From: Alphaproteobacteria bacterium MarineAlpha3_Bin3
Lineage (GTDB): Bacteria; Pseudomonadota; Alphaproteobacteria; Rhodospirillales; Casp-alpha2
Direction: 5' to 3'
Length of the DNA stretch: 5,017 nt
NCBI GenBank assembly: GCA_002938075.1
Contig: PTLK01000153.1
Coordinates: 1 to 5,017, forward strand
Shown here piece after piece: positions 1 through 5,017 of this stretch. Under the pieces are notes generated by a model, which was given only the letters and a program-made list of their open reading frames with translations, did not search any database and was not told where the DNA came from. The position numbers were made by a program, and so were the translations under genes. Each line of letters opens with the position of its first letter. The stretch's first letter is position 1.

Positions 1-32
1 CTGCCTGCAAGGATGCCGAGTTTAGGCGGCAT
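1..32 (-). CDS. lpxI: LpxI, UDP-2,3-diacylglucosamine diphosphatase (N-terminal fragment, cut by window edge)
   Basis: Only the first ten codons plus two bases lie in the window. They read MPPKLGILAG followed by Ser or Arg. This matches the start of the LpxI (DUF1009) family, whose proteins open with a short Lys-Leu-Gly-Ile-x-Ala-Gly segment. LpxI hydrolyses UDP-2,3-diacylglucosamine to 2,3-diacylglucosamine 1-phosphate (lipid X) and UMP. It is the alphaproteobacterial replacement for LpxH in lipid A synthesis. The ATG lies inside the end of lpxA, so the two genes overlap by 11 nt in different frames. The only purine-rich match upstream (GGAAG) touches the ATG too closely to be a standard Shine-Dalgarno site, so coupling to lpxA translation is likely. 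The position directly after lpxA is where alphaproteobacteria carry lpxI, usually followed by lpxB. Recognition rests on ten residues plus context. Confidence 0.85.
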   Translation of the reverse strand, partial: MPPKLGILAG

Positions 33-822
33 CTTCCATTTTTGGCTGACAGATGGCCCGCGAGGAATCGGCCTGGATGAAATTGACGATTTCCATCACC
101 GCCTGGTTATCCGAAAAAATCTCGGCCACGTCCTGAAGCCTTTCGCTCATCGTGCCTTCCTCGGCGAAAATCAGCCGGTAGGCCTTTCTGAGGTTGTGGA
201 TATCGTCGCGCGAAAAATCGCGGCGCTTGAGGCCGATAATGTTAAGCCCCGACAGGCGCGCCCGGTTGCCGATGACGGACCCATAGGGAATGACGTCGTC
301 GGCGACGCCGGTTTTGCCGCCGATCATGGCGTGCTTACCGATCCTGACGAATTGATGGACCGCCGACAGCCCGCCGATGACGGCCCATTCCTCGACCGTG
401 ACGTGCCCCCCCAGGGTGGCGTTGTTGACCATGATGACGTGATCGCCGATCTGGCAGTCATGGGCGACATGGGCGCCGACCATGAACAGACAGTTGTTGC
501 CGATGCGGGTCACCATGCCGCCCCCTTCGGTGCCCGGGTTCATGGTCACGTATTCCCGAATAACGTTGTTGCAGCCGATTTCCAGGCTCGACGCCTCGCC
601 GTTGTATTTCTGGTCCTGGGGCTGGTGGCCGATGGAGGCAAAGGGAAATACCCGGGTGTTGGCACCGATGGTGGTGCGGCCGCTGATCACGACATGGGAG
701 ATCAACTCGATGCCGTCGCCGAGTTTGACCTCGGGGCCGATTGCGGAATAAGGGCCGATGGAAACGTTTTTGCCGATTTTGGCGTTTTCGTCGACGATGG
801 TGGTTTGGTGAATATCGGTCAT
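22..822 (-). CDS. lpxA: LpxA, acyl-ACP--UDP-N-acetylglucosamine O-acyltransferase
   Basis: First enzyme of lipid A synthesis. It transfers a 3-hydroxyacyl chain from acyl-ACP to the 3-OH of UDP-GlcNAc in the cytoplasm, as a homotrimer. The 266-residue protein is close to the E. coli length (262). Residues about 1-190 are left-handed beta-helix hexapeptide repeats (I-G-x-x-x-x pattern). Residues about 191-266 are the helical C-terminal domain, with the family segments GLKRR and ADSSRAICQP. The catalytic region AHVAHDC holds His118 and His121, equivalent to E. coli His122 and His125. The conserved GGH and VHQF motifs give His140 and His156. The acyl-chain ruler position (E. coli Gly173) aligns with Gly169, which suggests a long (C14-like) hydroxyacyl donor; that is inference. 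The start ATG shares an ATGA overlap with the fabZ stop, and a GGAA sits 5 nt upstream (828-831). The gene ends in TAA, inside the start of lpxI. Confidence 0.99.
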   Translation of the reverse strand: MTDIHQTTIVDENAKIGKNVSIGPYSAIGPEVKLGDGIELISHVVISGRTTIGANTRVFPFASIGHQPQDQKYNGEASSLEIGCNNVIREYVTMNPGTEGGGMVTRIGNNCLFMVGAHVAHDCQIGDHVIMVNNATLGGHVTVEEWAVIGGLSAVHQFVRIGKHAMIGGKTGVADDVIPYGSVIGNRARLSGLNIIGLKRRDFSRDDIHNLRKAYRLIFAEEGTMSERLQDVAEIFSDNQAVMEIVNFIQADSSRAICQPKMEDAA

Positions 823-1283
823 TTCGGTTCCACGATCATGGCGGAAAAGACGGCTTCCGCGACTAGGTTGTCATCGACCCGGGCTTCGCCCTTGAATTTC
901 CATATTTTGCCCCGGCGCTGCTGTTTATCAATATGCAGGCATAGACGGTCATCGGGGAAGGCGGGCTTGCGGAAGCGGGCCTTTTCAATGGACATGAAAT
1001 AAACCACGCTTCCCGGCTGCTTGCCCATCGAGGCTATAACCAAAACCGCCGAGGTCTGAGCCATGGCTTCGATGATCAGGACTCCGGGCATGATGGAGTG
1101 GCCGGGGAAATGGCCTTTGAAATACGGTTCGTCCCCGGTCAGGGTCTTGATGCCGACGGCTCTGACGTCGGGAATGACGTCGATGACCCGGTCGATCATC
1201 AAGAATGGATTCCGGTGGGGGATCATGTCCATGATTTGCTCGAGGTCGTATGTCGTGCTGCCGGTTTTGGGTTCGTCGTTCAT
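819..1283 (-). CDS. fabZ: FabZ, 3-hydroxyacyl-ACP dehydratase
   Basis: Hot-dog-fold dehydratase that converts (3R)-hydroxyacyl-ACP to trans-2-enoyl-ACP in the elongation cycle of type II fatty acid synthesis. The protein has 154 residues, a normal FabZ length. The N-terminal segment IPHRNPFLMIDRV (residues 21-33) is typical of the family. The active-site motif GHFPGHSIMPG follows (57-67), with catalytic His58, and Glu72 lies in the helix IIEAMAQ. These match His54 and Glu68 of E. coli FabZ. It sits between lpxD and lpxA, whose products use the same 3-hydroxyacyl-ACP substrates, so the operon encodes both sides of the lipid A versus phospholipid branch. The start ATG overlaps the lpxD stop as ATGA. 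No good Shine-Dalgarno sequence is visible; the bases before the ATG are an A-rich run (A7 then C), so translation probably depends on coupling to lpxD. FabA is excluded by the overall sequence and the operon position. Confidence 0.98.
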   Translation of the reverse strand: MNDEPKTGSTTYDLEQIMDMIPHRNPFLMIDRVIDVIPDVRAVGIKTLTGDEPYFKGHFPGHSIMPGVLIIEAMAQTSAVLVIASMGKQPGSVVYFMSIEKARFRKPAFPDDRLCLHIDKQQRRGKIWKFKGEARVDDNLVAEAVFSAMIVEPK

Positions 1284-1291
1284 GTTTTTTT
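1280..1291 (-). other. lpxD/fabZ junction: A7 run followed by ATGA stop-start overlap
   Basis: On the coding strand lpxD ends GCG AAA AAA ACA TGA, giving seven consecutive A bases, and the fabZ ATG begins one base before the TGA. The fabZ frame is therefore the -1 frame relative to lpxD. The stop-start overlap and the absence of a clear Shine-Dalgarno sequence indicate translational coupling. Whether the A run has any role is unknown. Confidence 0.7.
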
Positions 1292-2305
1292 CGCTTTATT
1301 GCCCATTTTCTGCATCACCGCCACTCCGCGCAGCCATTCGCGCATCGGCAGGGCCGGGAACCCGCCGACGGTGGCACCGGCCTCGATATCGCCTATGACG
1401 CCGGCTTTGGCGGAAATTCGGGCGCCGTCTCCTATCTTTAAATGACCGGCCAGTCCGGCCTGACCTCCCAACATAACGAAATCGCCTATTTCCGTGCTAC
1501 CGGAAATGCCGACCTGGCTGACCACCAAACAGTTTTTCCCTAATTTCACGTTATGAGCAATCTGCACAAGGTTATCAATTTTTGTTTCCTCGCCGATGAC
1601 CGTATCGGGGTTGCTGCCGCGGTCGATAGTTGTGTTGGCGCCGATGTCGACGTCGTCGCCGATCAGGACCCGCCCTAATTGAGGCACCCTGAGATGTTCC
1701 TTAGACCCGGGAGCGAAGCCGTATCCGTCTTCGCCGACGCGGGCCCCGGCCAGGATGGTGACCCGATGGCCGATCAGGCAATAAGCCAGGCTCGCGTTGG
1801 CCCCGATCACGCAGTCATTTCCGATGACGACGCCATGGCCGATGGTCGCGTTGGCGCCGATATGACAGTTGCGCCCTATCTCCGCCCCGGGGCCGATGAC
1901 GACGCCGGGAGCGACGGTGGTCCCTTCTCCCAGCTTCGCCGTTTCGTCGATGGGGGACGAGCGTTCGGCGAAATTCACCAACGCTGCCGAGGGATAAAAG
2001 GAACCGGCGACACGGGCGTAGGCGTGATAGGGTTCTTCGGTTAGCAACAAGGCCATGTCCTTTGGCGCTTTCGAGGCATGATCCGGATGAACCAAGCAAG
2101 CCCCGGCGCCGCTTTTGGTAAAGCTTTCGACATAGCGCTGGTTGTCGAGAAAGCTGACATGATCCGGTCCGGCCAAGAAAAGGGGCTGAACGTCTATGAA
2201 CCGGGCTTCAGAATTGGCGCCTTCTCCGATGCTTGCCCCTGAAACCGCCGCCAGTTCATTTAAGGTAAATGGCCCGGCAGCGGTATAAAAGCGGGGATCG
2301 GCCAT
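1280..2305 (-). CDS. lpxD: LpxD, UDP-3-O-(3-hydroxyacyl)glucosamine N-acyltransferase
   Basis: Third enzyme of lipid A synthesis. It adds a 3-hydroxyacyl chain from acyl-ACP to the 2-amino group of UDP-3-O-acylglucosamine, as a cytoplasmic homotrimer. The 341 residues match the E. coli length. Residues about 1-110 form the uridine-binding domain; Phe52, Asn55 and Tyr58 keep the spacing of the uracil-binding Phe43, Asn46 and Tyr49 of E. coli. Residues about 115-312 are hexapeptide repeats of the left-handed beta-helix, interrupted by the family loop around GEDGYGFAPG (191-200) and PQLGRV (208-213). Catalytic His251 lies in QIAHNV (248-253), and His288 (LAGHLKIG) matches the second conserved His. 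The C-terminus is a short basic helix. The start lies 3 nt after the skp stop, with a modest GGAAAA sequence about 9 nt upstream. The gene ends in TGA inside the fabZ start, preceded by a run of seven A on the coding strand. Confidence 0.98.
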   Translation of the reverse strand: MADPRFYTAAGPFTLNELAAVSGASIGEGANSEARFIDVQPLFLAGPDHVSFLDNQRYVESFTKSGAGACLVHPDHASKAPKDMALLLTEEPYHAYARVAGSFYPSAALVNFAERSSPIDETAKLGEGTTVAPGVVIGPGAEIGRNCHIGANATIGHGVVIGNDCVIGANASLAYCLIGHRVTILAGARVGEDGYGFAPGSKEHLRVPQLGRVLIGDDVDIGANTTIDRGSNPDTVIGEETKIDNLVQIAHNVKLGKNCLVVSQVGISGSTEIGDFVMLGGQAGLAGHLKIGDGARISAKAGVIGDIEAGATVGGFPALPMREWLRGVAVMQKMGNKAKKT

Positions 2306-2308
2306 GGT

Positions 2309-2917
2309 TTATTTTCCAGGTTTGGAAACTTTCACCGTCGGTAATTTCTCATCCAAACGGGTAAGAACTTTCCTCGTAATGTCCAAGGAAGGGACGGCAT
2401 AAGCGGTCTGATTTTTGCGCAGGATTACGGCAAGATTAAGCTCTTTGGCGATTTTCCAAACGATCTCGGTATAGGCCTTGTTGAGGACGATCATCGCCTC
2501 GTTGCGCGATTTGTCCAATTCCCTTTGGCGTTGTTGGACCAAACGCTGGACCTCGACAACCCTTTGTTCGAATTTCCGGCGTTTTTCGGCAAAAGCCTCG
2601 GGCGACAGAATGGTCCTCTGGCGGGCCAGTTCCTGGTTCGCGGTGCGAATTTTGTTACGTTCCTTTTCGATTTCTTCCTCGAATTGGGTGCCGAATTTGG
2701 TGATTTGTTCCCGGATATTCTTTGCCGCCTTGGCGTCGAAAAGGATTACCTGCACGTCAATGATGGCAACGGGAATTTGGACTTCGACGATTTCTCCCTT
2801 CTGGAGTTTTTTTTCGCCTTCACCCTTTGCAGGCGGTGCTTGCTGCGCCAGGGCGGGTAACGTCAGCGCCCATAATCCTAGAAGCGCGGTGAGGGTTATT
2901 CTGCAAAATTGGGACAA
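2309..2917 (-). CDS. skp: Skp/OmpH family periplasmic chaperone, TTG start
   Basis: Periplasmic holdase that binds unfolded outer-membrane proteins after Sec export and keeps them soluble for the BAM complex; the family forms trimers with long coiled-coil arms. The 202-residue product starts with a signal peptide: positive Arg6, hydrophobic core at 7-22, and a probable cleavage site after ALA at 22-24. A charged, Pro/Lys/Glu-rich stretch at 25-48 precedes the family core, which opens with AIIDVQVILFDAKAAKNIRE (51-70). Residues about 66-145 are rich in Glu, Lys, Arg and Gln with coiled-coil character. The C-terminal beta segment (NLAVILRKNQTAYAV) and the SLDITRKVL helix complete the fold. The start is TTG: there is no ATG that would preserve the signal peptide, and AGGAG sits 6 nt before this TTG. 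The product is longer than E. coli Skp (161), mainly because of the linker after the signal peptide. The position directly after bamA supports the assignment. Confidence 0.93.
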   Translation of the reverse strand: MSQFCRITLTALLGLWALTLPALAQQAPPAKGEGEKKLQKGEIVEVQIPVAIIDVQVILFDAKAAKNIREQITKFGTQFEEEIEKERNKIRTANQELARQRTILSPEAFAEKRRKFEQRVVEVQRLVQQRQRELDKSRNEAMIVLNKAYTEIVWKIAKELNLAVILRKNQTAYAVPSLDITRKVLTRLDEKLPTVKVSKPGK

Positions 2918-2922
2918 GGAAA

Positions 2923-2928
2923 TCTCCT
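2923..2928 (-). promoter_or_regulatory. Shine-Dalgarno site of skp, overlapping the bamA stop
   Basis: On the coding strand the sequence reads TTTTAGGAGATTTCC and then TTG. The AGGAG core lies 6 nt before the TTG. Its first two bases are the last two bases of the bamA TAG stop codon. This site decides the unusual TTG start of skp. It also suggests that ribosomes terminating on bamA could reinitiate on skp. Confidence 0.8.
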
Positions 2929-5017
2929 AAAACCGGGTGCCGAAATTGATGCGAAAATTCTCGGTGATGTCAAAGTCTTCCTTAACGAGGGGGACGGCGC
3001 CGTCGACGCCGACGGGGCCAAACGGCGACTGCCAGGTAAGGCCTGTTCCAACGGCTACCCGTAGGGAGCCTTCATCCTGGACGAAGGATGCCGTCGGCTT
3101 AATTTTGCCGTTGCTTCCGATGTCCGTAAACGCCCTGGCGCCGATACCCAATTCCTCCGGCAATCCAAGCGGGAAGGATATTTGCAGCGAGCCTGTATAC
3201 ATCCACTCCCCGCCCAGTGAATCCTTGGTTATTGAATCCCTCGGCCCGATCCCCCGTGAGGCAAACCCCCGAAGGTTGTCGCCACCGACATAGAAACGTT
3301 CCAACAGGTCAACGTCTTCTCCCAGGCCGATGATATAACCGGCGTTGCCGGACAGGGACAGAACCCATTGATCGGCAAGGGGGAAGAATTTTACCGTGGT
3401 GAACTTGTTTCTGAAGTGTCTAACGCTTCCGCCCAGGCCGGCAAGATCGTTTTTAAATCGGATTACATAACCCTCCGTGGGGAGCAGGGGGCTGTCGCGC
3501 TTGTCGTAGGTCAGGATATGGGAAATTTCCGAGGTCGTTTCCGTGCCGATTTCATTGCGGATTAACTGCGAGGCGGCAGAGCCGACATCGGAAACCTTCG
3601 ACACCTGGAACCCATACCTCCAATCCTGTCTGAGGCTTTCGGTGATTAAATACCCTCCCCTCAGGCCGAATCCTGTTCTATCCGTGTCAAAGGAGCTGGA
3701 ATCCTGGAGATCCTGGCTGACCCGAAAAAGGTCAAATCCGGCGCGAATTTCACGGCCCATGAAATAGGGTTCGGTAAAGGAAAAATCGACCTCGCTTTTA
3801 AGCGCCGCGACGGTCAACGAGAGAGCCACCTCCTGGCCCTTGCCGAGGAAGTTACTTTCGGTGATGCTGATATCGCCGAGAATACCGTTGGTCGAAGAAT
3901 ATCCGGCGCCGAAACTCAGTGTACCGGTGGATTGTTCCTCGACATTCACTTTAACGACGGATTTGTCCGGGGAACTGCCCGGCAGCCGTTCGACCGATAC
4001 GGATTCAAAGAACCCGAGATTCTGGATGCGTTGGCGGGAGCGGCGGAGCCTGGCCGAATTAAAGGCATCGCCTTCGACGAGCCGGAATTCGCGGCGGATC
4101 ACTTTGTCCTGGGTGCGAACGTTGCCGACAATTTCAATCCGCTCAACGAACACCCGCGGGCCTTCGTTGACTTCGAAAACAATGTCGATGGTCTGGTTTT
4201 CACGGTTACGGTTGATTCTCGGGCGCACGTCAACAAAGGCGATGCCCAATTCACCGACCTTATTGGTCAGGTCGGTAATGGTTGTGTTGACCATTTCGAT
4301 GTCATACCAGTCGCCTTCTTCAATTTCGACGGCCTCGGCGATGTCCTCAACCTTCAGGTCGCGCAGACGGTTGTCGATTTCGACTATGCCGAAACGGTAT
4401 CGCGCCCCTTCATCGACGGTAAAAGTAATGAAAAAGTCCTTGCGGTCCGGGGTCAACTCGGCAACGGCGGAAATAACGCGAAAATCAGCAAAGCCATCGG
4501 TTAGATAGAACCGTCGCAATAATTCCCGGTCGAAAGTCAGGCGATCCGGATCATATTTGTCATCGCTGGAAAAAAACCGCCACCATATGGTTTCTTTGGT
4601 CTGAATGACGCTGCGCAAACGGCCGTCACTGAACTTCCGGTTACCGACGAAGCGAATGGAGCGGATTGCCGTTAGATCGCCCTCATTGATCTCAAAAACA
4701 AGATCGACCCGGTTCTGTGGAAGTTGAATGACTTTCGGTTCAACGGTGGCGGCGAAACGGCCGCTACGGCGATAAATATTCAAAATGCGCTTAACGTCGT
4801 TTTGGACCTTTGTTCGGGTATAGATCACCCGTGGCCGAAAGGAGACCTCGGTTTCCAGTTCGGAGGTTTCCAATTTAACGTTGCCTTCAAAGGCAATGCG
4901 GTTAATGACGGGATTTTCGACAACGTTGACCACTAGCGTGTCACTTTGTTGGCGAAGGGTGACATCGGCAAAAAGACCGGTGGCGAACAGGCTTTTCAGG
5001 GAACGGTCGATGCGCGC
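2927..5017 (-). CDS. bamA: BamA, outer-membrane protein assembly factor (5' end missing)
   Basis: Central subunit of the BAM complex, which folds and inserts beta-barrel proteins into the outer membrane. The frame stays open to the window edge, so 696 residues are visible and the signal peptide and first part of POTRA1 are missing. The visible protein begins ARIDRSLKSLFATGLFADV, which is the POTRA1 helix and strand. Approximate domains in the visible numbering are POTRA2 35-113, POTRA3 114-204, POTRA4 205-286, POTRA5 287-362 and the 16-strand barrel (Omp85/D15 domain) 363-696. The barrel carries the conserved loop-6 motif as LRGF (582-585), followed by GIGPRD. It ends in FRINFGTRF, a C-terminal beta-signal with terminal Phe. 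An internal GTG at 4933 is not the start, because homologous POTRA1 sequence continues upstream of it. Four or more intact POTRA domains and the gene order distinguish it from TamA. The gene ends in TAG, 9 nt before skp. Confidence 0.98.
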   Translation of the reverse strand, partial: ARIDRSLKSLFATGLFADVTLRQQSDTLVVNVVENPVINRIAFEGNVKLETSELETEVSFRPRVIYTRTKVQNDVKRILNIYRRSGRFAATVEPKVIQLPQNRVDLVFEINEGDLTAIRSIRFVGNRKFSDGRLRSVIQTKETIWWRFFSSDDKYDPDRLTFDRELLRRFYLTDGFADFRVISAVAELTPDRKDFFITFTVDEGARYRFGIVEIDNRLRDLKVEDIAEAVEIEEGDWYDIEMVNTTITDLTNKVGELGIAFVDVRPRINRNRENQTIDIVFEVNEGPRVFVERIEIVGNVRTQDKVIRREFRLVEGDAFNSARLRRSRQRIQNLGFFESVSVERLPGSSPDKSVVKVNVEEQSTGTLSFGAGYSSTNGILGDISITESNFLGKGQEVALSLTVAALKSEVDFSFTEPYFMGREIRAGFDLFRVSQDLQDSSSFDTDRTGFGLRGGYLITESLRQDWRYGFQVSKVSDVGSAASQLIRNEIGTETTSEISHILTYDKRDSPLLPTEGYVIRFKNDLAGLGGSVRHFRNKFTTVKFFPLADQWVLSLSGNAGYIIGLGEDVDLLERFYVGGDNLRGFASRGIGPRDSITKDSLGGEWMYTGSLQISFPLGLPEELGIGARAFTDIGSNGKIKPTASFVQDEGSLRVAVGTGLTWQSPFGPVGVDGAVPLVKEDFDITENFRINFGTRF

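Noticed and set aside
250..800. Recurrent GCCGAT-like motif on the plus strand, seen again in the lpxD region, resembling a dispersed DNA repeat or binding-site array.
   Set aside because: The roughly 18-nt spacing matches the six-residue beta-helix repeat and the motif is the reverse complement of Ile-Gly codons, so it is protein-level periodicity.
13..1002. A 329-codon plus-strand open frame opposite lpxA and part of fabZ.
   Set aside because: It is antisense to two certain genes. Its Asp/Gly/Ala/Val-rich product mirrors the repeated Ile-Gly codons of the hexapeptide repeats and resembles no family I recognise.
1815..2099. A 94-codon minus-strand open frame overlapping lpxD.
   Set aside because: It is an out-of-frame Arg-rich reading within the intact lpxD gene, with no family resemblance.
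3932..4504. Plus-strand open frames of about 190-220 codons opposite bamA.
   Set aside because: They lie entirely within the well-conserved POTRA-encoding region of bamA and their low-complexity composition looks like antisense shadow.
4931..4933. GTG as a possible start codon of bamA.
   Set aside because: The same frame is open to the window edge and the 28 upstream residues (beginning ARIDRSLKSLF) are recognisable POTRA1 sequence, so the true start is outside the window.
1..5017. Possible novel system, mobile element, CRISPR array, RNA gene, or internal promoter and terminator.
   Set aside because: The window is fully occupied by a conserved outer-membrane biogenesis operon with almost no intergenic space. 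I saw no inverted repeats at gene ends, no transposase motif, no tRNA-like structure and no convincing promoter elements.

Overview
This window carries a compact, wholly minus-strand block of outer-membrane biogenesis genes. In transcription order (right to left) they are bamA (5' end cut by the window edge), skp/ompH, lpxD, fabZ, lpxA and the first codons of lpxI. Coding density is essentially complete. The only non-coding bases between genes are 9 nt (bamA-skp) and 3 nt (skp-lpxD). The lpxD/fabZ and fabZ/lpxA junctions are 4-nt ATGA overlaps, and lpxA and lpxI overlap by 11 nt.

The organism is most likely an alphaproteobacterium, probably Rhodospirillales-like. Three things suggest this: the order bamA-skp-lpxD-fabZ-lpxA-lpxI, with LpxI where enterics have lpxB directly; alphaproteobacterial-style sequence such as the W-x-FFSSDDKYDPDR stretch in BamA POTRA3; and moderately GC-rich codon use. 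The assignment below class level is inference.

Layout, right to left. Positions 5017-2927 hold BamA, the outer-membrane beta-barrel insertase, from late POTRA1 to the C-terminal Phe. Positions 2917-2309 hold the periplasmic chaperone Skp, which starts at a TTG codon behind a good Shine-Dalgarno sequence. Positions 2305-1280 hold LpxD, 1283-819 FabZ, 822-22 LpxA, and 32-1 the start of LpxI (about 10 codons, easily missed because it is so short).

The genes work together as follows. LpxA and LpxD place 3-hydroxyacyl chains from acyl-ACP onto UDP-GlcNAc and its deacetylated product. LpxI then cleaves the UDP-diacylglucosamine. FabZ dehydrates the same 3-hydroxyacyl-ACP pool toward phospholipid fatty acids. 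Skp and BamA carry and insert outer-membrane proteins. The operon therefore couples lipid A supply, phospholipid supply and protein insertion for outer-membrane growth. lpxB would be expected just past the left edge.

I found no mobile element, RNA gene, CRISPR array, promoter or terminator, and nothing that looks like an undescribed system. The notable points are fine-scale: the hidden lpxI start, the TTG start of skp, an A7 run at the lpxD/fabZ junction, an N-terminal extension on Skp, and the Gly at the LpxA acyl-chain ruler position.
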